DNA from: Paramyrothecium sp. XJ0827
Lineage: Eukaryota > Ascomycota > Sordariomycetes > Hypocreales > Stachybotryaceae
Length of the DNA: 64,000 nucleotides
Reading direction: 5' to 3'
NCBI GenBank assembly: GCA_020881915.1
Contig: JAJFPB010000007.1
Coordinates: 1,922,001-1,986,000 of the forward strand
A program made the position numbers and the translations under genes. The notes under the pieces were generated by a model. It ran no database searches. It was given only the letters and a program-made list of their open reading frames with translations, and was not told where the DNA came from. Shown in pieces: positions 1 through 10,698 of the stretch (the stretch's first letter is position 1; each line of letters opens with the position of its first letter).

Positions 1-1520
1 CTCGAACTTGCGCAGCTCGGCGGCGCGGCCCCCCAGCATTCGCGACCACATGGACGAGAGCAGGTCGGCGTGGAGCTCCTCCTGGGCCGAAGACTCACGG
101 ACGACGGTACGGGCTAGGTTGAGGAAGTGAAAGTCGACGGCCTCGAAGAGCGCGAAGAGGGCGACACTATGCTGCAGCTCGGCTTTGATGCTCTCCTCGA
201 GGATGCCGAGAAACTCGTTGAACAGGAGCTGGACCATGCGCTGCTCGCGCTGAGGGTTGCTCATGCCGAAGACGTACGTAGTGATGGAGCCGAGGGCGGT
301 GGGGGCGCCATCGTCATCCTCGAGGATGTGCGCTTGTGAAAGGAGGTTGTGGATGTTGTCGTAGGCGGAAGATATGGTAGAGGGGGCCGGGCGGTTGTTG
401 AGTCGGTTCAGATGCATCTTGGCCCAGTCCATGACGTTCAGAATTCTGTACAGCATTAGCGCGACCGAGAAGCGTAACGGTGCTTTTTACAGAAAACACC
501 CACGCATCTATGTCTCCATCCACACGGGCGAAGAACTTGGTCATCTCCAGCGCGAGTGTCTTCATGTTGTCGCTCAGCGCATCCAGGTCGGCAACGATGC
601 TGACGGCGTCTTTCATGTCGCTTGTCCTCACACTCTCCCCGAGATCCCACACAGCCACGCTCGTGGCCTGCAAGTCATGAACCTGAGCCACGGCGTGCTC
701 GGAGTAATAAATGAGCGGCTCGAAGGAGCGCGCAAGACCGGCGACCTTGACGAGGTCACCGGCTGGTCGCGGCGAGGCCGGTTGTAGAAGCGACTTCATC
801 GCGGATATGCTGAAAAGGGTAACCAGGATGGTGGTTATTGTAGAAGCCCATGTTGAGAATAAGGAGTTGTACTGCTTGCTGATGAAGGAAACTGCGGCCT
901 CCAGAGGTTCGGTGCGCTGCTGAACTTCGGCGCGAACAGCGAAGCGTATGTCTAGAAGTCGCAGAGATGTCAGTTGCTGAAAACGAGTAATGTCTTTGGT
1001 GTGCCTATTCTGAACACGCTCTCCAACGACGTCTTCACTTACAATTATCAGTGGGCGGCGAAGACTCTCTTATTGATACCGCCTCCTCCGGCGGATAGTT
1101 GTGCTGGTCTACCCTTAAAGTGTTATCGTCCTCCACTCTTTGCGCGCCCGGCGCAGTGGTCTTTTCCGGGCTGAGGCTTCCTTGGGGCAGCCTTGTGCGC
1201 ACGGCGCGCTGCAAGACCATGTCTATGTCACTGTCGCGCATCTCCGGGGAGCTCTCGCGGGTGGAGGGGCGGGTGGACGGCAAGGCGTGCAGAGCACTAA
1301 GGGGCCCCCTCCAGAAGCCGCTGCTCCGGTCGCCGTTGCCGAGTCTTCGCCATGCTGGCGGGGAGTAGCCACCCGCGGATGCTAGCTCTGAATCCTCCAG
1401 GGGATCCTCCACGTCGTCCGCCTCGGTCGCGACCGAGTGGCGAAGCGACACCGGGCTTGGACTTGCTGGATGCTCGAAGTCCTGGAGTGAGGCGTCGAGG
1501 CCGTCCAGAAGGTCGACCAT
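1..1520 (-). CDS. Conserved fungal membrane protein of unknown function (3' end cut by window edge)
   Basis: Exons on the minus strand are 1520-1043, 951-504 and 445-1; the frame is open through all three and runs off the left edge, giving 457 residues. The start is the first in-frame ATG (MVDLLDGLD). Residues 1 to about 160 are acidic, Ser/Pro-rich and probably disordered. They carry a motif I believe is conserved in filamentous ascomycetes (SPPAWRRLGNGDRSSGFWR). A hydrophobic segment at about residues 189-211 follows, then a long helical region (EHAVAQVHDLQATSVAVWDL, DALSDNMKTLALEMTKFF) that looks coiled-coil. Introns are 91 bp (1042-952) and 58 bp (503-446). An alternative acceptor at 978/977 would break the frame. 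I do not recognise a named family. The sequence suggests an anchored, mostly helical membrane protein, and no function is proposed. Confidence 0.72.
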
Positions 1521-4141
1521 GGTCGGGACTCTGGCCGTAGCCTTGGCTCTGATCTTGGTGTTGGTGTTGTGGACGATGTGACGGGTAGTCAGACCGCCTG
1601 CGATAGTCGGACCGGTACTTTGGGTCTCGCCGCAGCGCAAAGTCTAGATCTCGACTGGAGAGTACAAGGGATTGGTCTTGGAGGACAAGTTGACTGTGGC
1701 CGTGAGGCGGCGCAGGGAGCGGCTTGTGACTCCGGTGCGACGACGTGAGGGTTGTCGTGTGAGTAAAGACGGCCCCTGCTCGCTGGTAGACACTGGCCAG
1801 AAACGTAGGCAACCGTTGAAGCGAAGCGGACAGCGAGGGGAAAAGAACAAAGGACAAAGCGAATAGCAGGACGACGCTGTAGAGCCAGGTAGTGGACGCA
1901 ACGTTGATGCTAATGAGGGAGAAGTTGTTGTTCACCGTCAGAAAGGCCATGAGGCCGAGAGCATGAAGGAGCAATCGGCAGAGCGGTAGTTGCGCAGGCC
2001 GCCGTGCTCAACTCGAGTGGTACGGATTTTGATATCTGGAAGGTTCTCACAGTTGGTAGTTGACGGTATCTCTATTCCGAACGACGAGGCGAAAGCGAAC
2101 CGGCTCTCGTTGGGTCGAACACCTCACAGAGAGCAACGGCGAAGAATCTCCAGCTCAAGCGAATATGGTAAAGATGCAAGGGAAGGGGAGAAACGGATAA
2201 TGATTGGGCAAGATCAAAAAGTGAGAACCAGGTGAGGAAATGCACAGTGAGGGCCAATAGACCGACCACAAGGAGGAGGGGGGAGGGGGTGACGAAGCGA
2301 AGAGAGGAGGCAAAGTGTCGAACTCGAAGTTGATTTGACCGAAAATCTACTATAATTCGCAATGCTCACAGTCCATGCAAGTAGGCCATACAGTCAGGTA
2401 AGGTAGTAAGTAAGGTAGTAAGTAAGGTGAGGCATGGCATGGCAATGGCATGCCGTGCCGTGCACGACTAGCACCCAGGATGCTTGCGATGCTTCTAGTC
2501 CCAGAACAGAAAAAAGCAAACGCGAAATGCTGTCGTCCCGCTGCTCCCTACACTGCAGAGTTGCAGAGCAGGGATGCGAATGGAGCGATTCGAACGGGCG
2601 GTCTCGTTTCATGGCCGCCCGAGCTTCCTCTGGTTGGCAAAATGAACGAGGTTGGGAGGCCGGGAAGGGGGGGGGGGTCCACCAGCAAGTAAAAGAGAGG
2701 CGGTTGCTGGACGACAAGAAGTCGAAGATACAGCCCACCACGCCTTATCAGCCAATCAGTCGCGCCCCTCCCGGCCGTCGTCAAACAGCCCCGCGCTAGA
2801 CCGCTTCGAGGCACTCCCACACCTATAGCACATCCACCCTCCCTAAAAGGTACCGCTTTCGCATGTTTTCATGCACTCACTATAAGACTTTGTGTGTGGT
2901 CCCGCGCGGGCAGAGGCGATGATCAAAACAAACAACTCGCCAAAAAACACACTTTACTCATGTACGTCGCCGTGACGTTGATGACTCGGACCACCTGCCC
3001 TTGTCGCCCGTCAGAGGTTGGCGACAAATGCCTGCGTAAAGTCTAAAAAGGACCCGAGAAACACTGGAGGACCGGCTCGCGGATGTCCCTTTTTTTTTGT
3101 TCCACTTCTTTGCCCGTCAAATGCTTCCACCGTGAAGGAGCATAGAGCTTCCAGCGCGGATCATAACACGGGTCAACGAATATGATGGATCTTTTCGACG
3201 CGAACGCGAAACTGTCACCTGAGGTCCTCGTCTCTTGACAACAATAGCCGCCAATCAGGAGCGTCCCTCACCATTGACCTTTCTCTCGTGTTGATTTGCA
3301 ACTTCGAGAAACCAGAAGGTGAAAGGGGGGGGGGAGGGACCTCCAGCCAGCTGCCTGAACTGAAGGGCTGCGGTGGCACCAATCGGAGCCTGTCCCACTG
3401 CCAGCTTTGTTAGGCCCCGTCGACCCCGCACCCCACCACCCGTTTCCTGGCTCGAATACAATGCTGTGTCTACTCTGTACCCTTGCCCTTTTTAGGTCTC
3501 TTGTTGGACTTGGGACGGATGTGAAAACAACATGACGTGCGACTGCCCAGTAGGAAACGCAACTGGAATCCTTTCCATGTCGCGTAGGGCTTGTTGCAAC
3601 CACATGACCATTTCCTGCTTGGATGGCATCAGTGGCTGATCCTCGCTCCTCAATTTTATGGCCCGGCTTGGTTCAGCTATGAAAGCAACATGTCTACTTT
3701 TCTAGTCGGCCGCCCTCTTTCTATTTACGGTCTTTCCAGTGCCACAAGCCTTCGTCTGTGGAACCTCTAGTCAGGGCTGCCGACATCAAAGGAATCAGGA
3801 CACGGTCACGAGGTTTCGCCTATACATCCCATTTATCGCGTTTAAGTGATGCACCCCGTAGAGGTCACGGCCAGTCCATGCTTGAGTAACGGAGGACGAT
3901 GCCGCCATTCGGTCAATCCTAACCCGCAGGTTGGTGTCCATTTTTGAGTTGGTATAGACTTCGTTATGCCCTTACACTATCCTTCACCAAGTGTTATGTT
4001 CCCCGAGATCAAGGTCGTCATGCTGCCCATTCCGTCTGTTGTTTGGTACCGCCAAGATTGCCTCAAGATGCATCGATACTTCACCACTGCTCCCAGAATC
4101 CCCTTTCATTCTTCCAAAAACCCAACCCGCATTCGCTCCTG
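1521..4141. other. Intergenic region, no supported gene
   Basis: This is the 5' side of the leftmost gene and the 3' side of the USP-family gene. Open frames here are short, lack family resemblance and sit in mixed low-complexity sequence, including G runs at about 2667-2678 and 3327-3336. Two copies of a 12-bp unit lie at 2402-2425. A short hydrophobic frame at about 1860-1974 (-) lies in the putative 5' leader of the left gene and is probably not translated. Confidence 0.6.
2402..2425. repeat. Tandem duplication of a 12-bp GGTAGTAAGTAA unit
   Basis: Two perfect head-to-tail copies of GGTAGTAAGTAA, preceded by GGTAA and followed by GGTGAGG. It belongs to the family of AGGTA-containing intergenic motifs that recur across the window. 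Confidence 0.85.
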
Positions 4142-6476
4142 TTAGTCCACCTTTGCCATTGCCAAGCTCCTCGCAGTCGGGTTGCTCAGATTATTCACCT
4201 GCCGGACCGCCGTTCTCTTGTACTTACTCTGCTTGCGCAAGCGTTTTCGTGCCACCATGACCGGTACAGAGCTTTTCGTAACTAGGTAGTTGGAGAATGA
4301 ACCCAGAATGACGCTGGCGTGCTTGGTTAGCTTTATGAACGCAACATGCGTGGCAGAAAGGCCAAGGGATAAAGACAAAAAAGAGAGGAAAGAATTGGCT
4401 GCAAAGGCCAACAGATTGAAATCGGAAAACGTACCCTTTCAATGCGCTACGGCCGCGGCTTCCTATGACCACAAGCGTGGGGTTGATGAGGTCAATCACC
4501 TCCGTTATTAGATGCTTCGGGTTCTTGCAGTGCAGCACTTCGACAACGACCCTGACTTGGAGTCTAGTCTTTCGCAGCAATTTCAGCACTCTATCGGTGA
4601 TGTCCTTGACGGCGCGACGTCTCTCCTCGTCGCCCTTGCTGCGCTCACCACGTCCGGTTGGCGCGGGAGACCCACTCGGCGTACCCGGTGTACTCGAATC
4701 ACCGCGTAGCGCAAAGGCTGTCGCTCGCTTAAAGTCTGAGACAGAGCTGACCGAAGCGAGGGCTGCGGCTTGCTCCTTCATCGACCTGGAATCGTCAGGG
4801 ACCAGCCCGTCGCCCGTCGCAATGCCCGTGTCTTCATCAACGCAGTAGATGGCAATCAGCGTGTCGCCATCTCGCAACACTGTTCCAATGGCCCACTCCA
4901 AAGCATGTGTAGATTCGTCGCTGAGATCCGTAGCAACCAGGTATTTTCTCAACCTGTTGTGCTCCTCCTCTGCTGCCTGCGCGATCTTGGTGTAGTCTCC
5001 ACGGTAGATGATGCGGATGGCTCGATGTGTATCTGGAGCACTGAGTATGTTAGTCATGGAGAAGGAGAGCTTCTGAGCTCTCTTGATGTCATCCATGTCG
5101 GCCTCCTCATCCGAGTCAACTACGGAAGGTGTTGCGGATCCTGGGCCTTGATCGTAGCTCGTGTTGGGATGTACTGCGTTCTTGGATGGCTTCACAGTAT
5201 CGCCAGCAGAATTCGTGACTTTGATCTCGGGCTCTGGTAGCAGAGACTTGTACTGATATTTGGGCTGCTGGGCAGCTACGTGATGACCTATAGGACGAGT
5301 CAGTGAACCATTGGTAGATTGCATCACATCTAAGCAGCCTTGCAACTCACGCTCTTCCTCGGCAGCGGCAAGAAGGCTCAGCGTCTGCCGCGCGGGCTTA
5401 TATGGCTGAGAGCTCTTGCTCTCGCCGGTAGCATCAGTGACACTGTCTGGACTGATTGGTCGCGGCGCTTTGTTGCGTCCTCGATCTTCGTCATCAGACG
5501 TGAATGGGTCATCGTCTTCATCGCTTGATCCAAGATGCTCGCCGTCCGGTCCAAGGTAGTCCTTAATTAACCTGCCCTCTCCGGCTTCTGATGATCGTTT
5601 GCGCATTGGTAGCTGTGCTAGGCTCCCGCTAGAGATGGCCAGATTTGCATCCGAAAGCCTGCGGTAAGCGTTGTTGATATTTACTATCTGGCCCGTCCCC
5701 AGCATGACTTTGCCCGGTGGAAGTTGAGGTGAGAAGGTGGCTGGTGAGCGCGACCTGTTGGAGAGTCTGTTATGAGGCGATTTTGACTTAGTTCCAAATC
5801 GATTACTTCCTGAGGAATGTCGGCTACCCTCGCCAGGAAAGTGCAGACTACTAAGATCCGTACCCCTCAACGTCTCAGCCATTGCCGAGAACGACTGCCT
5901 GCCGGTTTGTGAAGTTCTCTTGGGTAGCTGTTGGCCTCCTGAGTTTGCTGTGTAGATCCGCGAGAACTGGTATCCTAGTGTAGGGTCCCCGCCGGCGCGG
6001 CTACTGCCCGTCATGCGAGGTCCAAACTCGACGGGTTTGAGCCCGGCGTCAGATTTACTCCTAGAGACAGTGCTGCTTGTCGCAAGGCCTGCATTAGTTA
6101 GAGTAGGGGAGTTCGGCTGCGTCCTGGTACCGGTATGTTTACTAGCGGCCGGCGGAGAGCCGTCGACGTCAAGCATGCTTCGAAAGACGGGAGGCGGCGA
6201 GGCCGGGGGACTGTCGATGTCCAACATGCTTCTTACTGGCGCTTGCGTTCCTGGGGCTGTCCTGGTTGTGCTGGATGAAGACGTTGGCTCTTCGGCAATA
6301 TCGAGCAGACTCCGGACAGGTGAGCGAGGTGCGTCATAGGGCGAGGCCGAGCGAACCCTTTCAGTGTTGGTGTTGCCCTGGCTCTCAAGAAGCGCTAGCA
6401 CTTCTTTACGCTCCATATCGAGCATGGCATCGATGCTCATCGGCCGGTTTTTATTGCTACTGCTGTTGTGCGCCAT
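4142..6476 (-). CDS. Universal stress protein (UspA-fold) family protein with long disordered N-terminus
   Basis: Exons are 6476-5351, 5287-4435 and 4313-4142, totalling 716 residues. Residues 1 to about 480 are low-complexity, rich in Ser, Pro and charged residues. They include four spaced copies of a short motif of the type RSMLDI (residues 14-21, 53-60, 80-87, 97-104) and an acidic patch (SSDEDDDPF). The C-terminal UspA domain starts at about residue 489 (YLVATDLSDES) and contains the Rossmann-like ATP-binding signature VIGSRGRSALKG. The last exon completes the domain (ILGSFSNYLVTKSSVPVMV). Intron 1 (5350-5288, GTGAGT, branch CTGAC, TATAG) is 63 bp and in frame, so its retention would only insert 21 residues. 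Intron 2 (4434-4314) has GTACGT. Fungal UspA proteins of this architecture are conserved but poorly characterised; a stress or signalling role is inferred from the family. Confidence 0.88.
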
Positions 6477-8139
6477 CTTGTGTGGTTTGCGACAGCCGAG
6501 CTGCGGGGTGGAGGAGGCCGAGTGTCTGGAGGGCAAGGCTCTCGACGTATTGGTAAAGCTTCAGTGCAATGTACACGTCGCAAGAGCAGTTGAGAAAACG
6601 GTTGGATAAATTTACAGCAACGATGCGTCAGCGGTTTGCGGAGGGGTTCAATGCAGCGTAGGTGACGACAAGGGCGTGGGGTCGGGCCAAATGTGCATCA
6701 CGTTGATTAGCCGGCAAATCGTCAGATCATCGCGGGCCTGGATGCAACGGTCGGCTCAAGGAAAGTCTGCGGTTGCGCAACGGCCGGCGTCTCTCGAGGA
6801 CCGCAGTAAATTCGTCGGTGAGGTAGATGATGTCGATGCGGAGGAGGTGTCCGTGCTGCGAGGGAGAGTTTAGTGAAGTGAAGTGAGAAGTCAAGAAGGT
6901 GTAGCTGCAAGGTAAGGTAATGTCTGGTGGGAAAAGGCGGCGTAGGTACTCCCGTACATGCCTACACCTTGACCTCAGGCAAGGCAAGGTACTTTACTCG
7001 GGAATGAGTGGTTTGGGCGAGCTGACGAATTGGGGAAGAGGGGGGGCTCCAGAGAGCTATGCCTTAGTGCCACAGCGTATCGGCTGGCTCTAAACAGGAC
7101 CCCTCTGAGCAGGGATGGCAGCCTGCCTGTGACCTTAAAAACAAGCTAAAAAACCTGAGCATCGGCTAGATGTTCAGGAGGCTTTGATCATTAGTGTCGA
7201 TGGTGGGCAATTCCCCAGGAGACATTTCCGGCATGGTTTTGTACCGCCTGCTTTACGCTGCGGCCTATGGACACACGAGGTACCATCCAAGGTACAAAGC
7301 CGTGCGACAGGCGCAGATCCACCAAACTCACATTGTACGCCAAAGCCCTCATCCGGGGGACTGGTTCCAAGTTACGGAGTACATGGCGTAGTGCCAAGAC
7401 CCGACATGCTGCTACGGTTTTCATGGAGCTCATCGATTCCCATGGGCATAACTGTGGAAGCATTGTCGCCCGAATTGAATTCATGGATAAGGAGTTGTGC
7501 GCAAGCATTGGGCCCTGGGTTTACTCGGAGGCCTCTTCTACTGTGCGACTTGACTCCCATGCCGCCGTCCGCGGCATCCAATCGTCGTCACATGCCTCGC
7601 ATAGCCGTGGCGGAGGAAAAGGCTAGACATACATAGCCTCAGTCGCGGCACTCTAAACGCAAACGGCCAAGACGTGTTTAAATGGGGAAGATCCACCAGC
7701 CAATTCTCTCTGTTCGGCCATTGTATGGGATACGCCGCTACAGCACAGGTTGTTCTCACCAGAAGAAACTCTGACAGTTTCCAACGGTGCCTCACATTGT
7801 CCCGCCAAGGCGGATGACGTTGCCGTCTCGGCGCTGAGGGCTGCAGGACGATATATGCAGAAGACATGCACATGTCCTGCACCTCTGATTTTGGCGAGCC
7901 TTTGGCAATTGCTTTTACTTCGGACCTGATTGACTTACTGGAAACAGCAATTAGTACCGTCTGAATTGCTAGAGTTGTAAAATTTTCGCATATTCCCAGA
8001 TATCGATGCCACGCGCTTTTTGGTGTTCATTTGGTTGTATCTATCTCCAAAGGACGCCTCCCCGCTATAAGGCTTTTTATATATGATGTACAAAGGCCAC
8101 CTGCTCTGCATACACGTATCTTACAATCAAGTATTCATC
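6477..8139. other. Intergenic region, no supported gene
   Basis: It holds the promoter of the USP-family gene and the 3' flank of the uS7m gene. AGGTA-type motifs occur at about 6908-6919 and 6980-6992. Several overlapping frames at 7184-7882 on both strands show no family resemblance and no splice logic. I see no tRNA or repeat element. Confidence 0.55.
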
Positions 8140-9320
8140 TTATTTGGGCCCCAACCTCTTCTTCATCTTTCGCTTGGAGCTTGCAATGTTGGCTCGAGCG
8201 GCTGTGCCAGCCTTGTGCACCAGCTTTCGCTTCTCCCAGACGCCGGAACGTCCCTCCACAACAGCGATGATCTCTTCCGCTATGCGATGAGGAAGCTGTT
8301 TCCTTCCACTTCCTGTAGATGGCTTTTTGGTAACGGCGTCCAAGATCCACTTGAATGCCGTTCTTCTCCTTTGCCTGACAGCCAACGGGTGGGGGACCTC
8401 CAAAGCACGGCCACCGCCTGCCGCTCCAGCGATGCCCCTGACCTGAACAAGCGGTGCAACCGAGTCGATGGCGATAGTGATGTAGAGGATAGGGTTGAGT
8501 GGTAAGTGGGAAGCCGGAGGACTGCCTGGTAGTAGCGGGAACTTGGGGCTGTAAATGGGAGCAGGCGCGGTTCGCAGGTAGTTCATGACCATAGCGATGT
8601 TCTGTTGGCCTAATTAGTATGCTTGCCTCTGAATCTTTGACGACCGTTTCGATACTTACCCTCTGGGCAACACTGAGCTTTCCGTCCTTCATCAGGATCC
8701 GCGTGATTTGCTCCAATACCGGATGGTATCGTTTCTTCAGGTGAAACCCTTCCGACGGCGGTTGAGGAGGAGCAAACTTGAATCCTGGATTCGTCAACTG
8801 GCTTTCAACGGGAACCAGCTCGTTTTCTGCGCTCTCTACCAGAGCCTCTGCCTCTGCCGGCGGCATGATCGTTCCCTCCCGATACAGCACCTCCTCTTGT
8901 GCCGGAGTCAGACCAGCATCGCCTTCGCTGGTAACGGTTCGCCCGCCGTAGAAGATCTGTTCGAGGGTCGCGTCGTCAAGGCTATTGGCAAATGATTTTT
9001 CGCCTGTCGTTGCGTCCTACGCGGTACGTGTCAGTTGACACTCAGTCCTGTCTAGTGGCCATAGGTATTGGTCCTACCTGCACCGATGCGTTCCCGCTGG
9101 TGGGCTGTGCGGGCGATTCCGTCGAACTCTGACTGCCTTGGCGTGTGGGTGAAGATGATTCTGGAGAAGTCTTCACGCGGTCCGTCTGGTTAGTCGCATC
9201 GTCGGCGAAAAGTCGTTGCACTTGTCGAGGATTGAAAGACGATTGTGCTCGGATCGGGAGGGGCCTGGAGCGAACGGCCAGGGCCCTACATGCTCCCCAT
9301 AGTCTCGAGCTTGCGGCCAT
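8140..9320 (-). CDS. rsm7: Mitochondrial small-subunit ribosomal protein uS7m
   Basis: Exons 9320-9078, 9016-8660 and 8601-8140 give 353 residues. The N-terminus (MAASSRLWGACRALAVRSR) is Arg/Ala-rich with no acidic residues, as expected of a mitochondrial presequence. The S7 domain is split over exons 2 and 3: a region before the first helices (KRYHPVLEQITRILMKDGKL), then NIAMVMNYLRTAP and the conserved C-terminal part RRTAFKWILDAV and KLVHKAGTAARAN. Donors are GTAGGA (weaker) and GTAAGT; acceptors are GCGTAG and AACAG. In bacteria S7 nucleates the 30S head by binding 16S rRNA, and the mitochondrial homologue is expected to do the same in the 37S subunit. An upstream in-frame ATG at 9347 would add nine residues. 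Confidence 0.93.
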
Positions 9321-10383
9321 GCTAAAGCTCCTTGTGGTATGTAGCATGCGCAAGCTGAATTGACGAAGCCGCTTCCTCGCGTGTTTCCTTCGATAAAATG
9401 TACGATTGAAATTTACCATAGCGTAGCTTCCCGGTATCTCGACGGAATTATACCTGCTCCGGTTCCGAAAAGCTAGGTCCATTTCCTGATACGGCACGCT
9501 CCCGGAACTCCATTTGCCAAGCATGGCGTGCCTTACATAAGCGCCTTCATTGTCGTCTTTCTAAGCTACAGAAATCGTGTAATGACTTTCGTCCTCACAA
9601 ATTGCCTATCTATTGTGTTCTAGGGTGGAAGCTACCGCTACGAGGATGGAGTCGAAGCTACGTTCGATTTCTGTTCCGAAACAGGATCATTCGTGCCCTC
9701 CTCGAACCGTGGGCAAAGCAATCGCGATTCGCGCTGTGAAATGCAAGTTGGCAATATCACCTACCTTAGTATCGCCAACCTACAGTAGGTAATGCGACGC
9801 TGCTCGCTTGTTGTGCTTTGGCCTAAGGGTTGCGCGATAGAGGGCCCTCAACCCCCCTGGAAATACTGACGAATGCCTACAATACAAAGTCCTGCCTCGT
9901 CATGACATCGATTGCTATCAAACTAGACTGGCGTAGACTTCCTGATAAAATTGATCTGTAGCATTGAGAAATACGACCAAGTGGCCGTTTTAGGCACTTT
10001 TGCTCTCCCTCAGACCTTTTCCTGAAATTCGATATCCAAGCGTCTGTCCATCATCCCGCGAGTGGCAAAGACCACCGCGGTGCTGTCTGTCCGTCTCCCT
10101 CGTCCATCTAGGCGCGCGCACAAGGTGACGATCAAGCCCTTACACCTGCCTGTGAAGCAAATCCTTTTGCGCCGAGGTCTCCCGTTGGACTTGCCACACA
10201 CAAAAGGGGTCTTCGAAACCTGAAGTGCAAAAAATGAAAACCCAAACCAAACTCCGACCAACAGACGTACACTGCACACTTCATTTTCCAATGTGGAACC
10301 AAGATTACACGCAGATCACGTAGAGCATTCGATGGGGAGTGCTCCGCGGTCCGCACCTCCGCTACCGGGGCAGGGTGATCTGC
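9321..10383. other. Intergenic region, no supported gene
   Basis: Upstream region of the uS7m gene and 3' flank of the small dsRBD-like gene. A near-palindrome CCTACAGTAGG at 9779-9789 is of the AGGTA type. A minus-strand frame at 10010-10291 has no recognisable features. Confidence 0.5.
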
Positions 10384-10698
10384 TCACCAGCCTGCCCAGG
10401 CCTGTGTAGGGGAGCCACCACTAGTTGGGCTGCTCAACCAATTGAATGCGCACTCGGCAGCATCCTCTCTTGCGTTGTGTAGATTCTTTCCGTCGTACCA
10501 ATATCGCGCCGTCAAGGTTTTTCCGTGGACGGTCACCCTGCTTGACCACGCCGTACGACCGCCTAGCGTGTGGGTTTTTAGGATCAACGCCTTGTCTAGT
10601 TGGTGAACGTATCGTTCTGACTTACCTCGACGATCGGAAACAATTTGGAAAATAGGAGGTCGCAATTGCGCATCACGGCAAACTTCTTGCGAGGGCAT
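10384..10698 (-). CDS. Small dsRNA-binding-domain-like protein (83 aa)
   Basis: Two exons, 10698-10626 and 10562-10384, are joined by a 62-bp intron (GTAAGT to GCTAG) and encode 83 residues. The order of elements fits a single dsRBD-type alpha-beta-beta-beta-alpha fold: PPIFQIVSDRRGG, then a beta hairpin TAWSSRVTVHGKTLTARYWY, then NAREDAAECAFNWL, which resembles the C-terminal helix with its Ala/Asp-rich AREDAAE pattern. The family call is by pattern only. The basic KKxAK signature that contacts RNA in canonical dsRBDs is replaced by NAREDAAE, so RNA binding may be weak or lost. A further 5' exon cannot be excluded. Function is unknown. Confidence 0.6.
   Translation of the reverse strand: MPSQEVCRDAQLRPPIFQIVSDRRGKSERYVHQLDKALILKTHTLGGRTAWSSRVTVHGKTLTARYWYDGKNLHNAREDAAECAFNWLSSPTSGGSPTQAWAGW

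Noticed and set aside
1297..1974. Minus-strand frame with a hydrophobic segment upstream of the leftmost gene
   Set aside because: It overlaps exon 1 of the left gene in another frame; the frame with the recognised motif is the real one.
2580..2610. GATTCGAACG, resembling a tRNA T-loop on the minus strand
   Set aside because: No matching stems or A box at the right distance.
7184..7882. Overlapping frames on both strands between the USP-family and uS7m genes
   Set aside because: No domain, no consistent start or splice sites; typical random open stretches.
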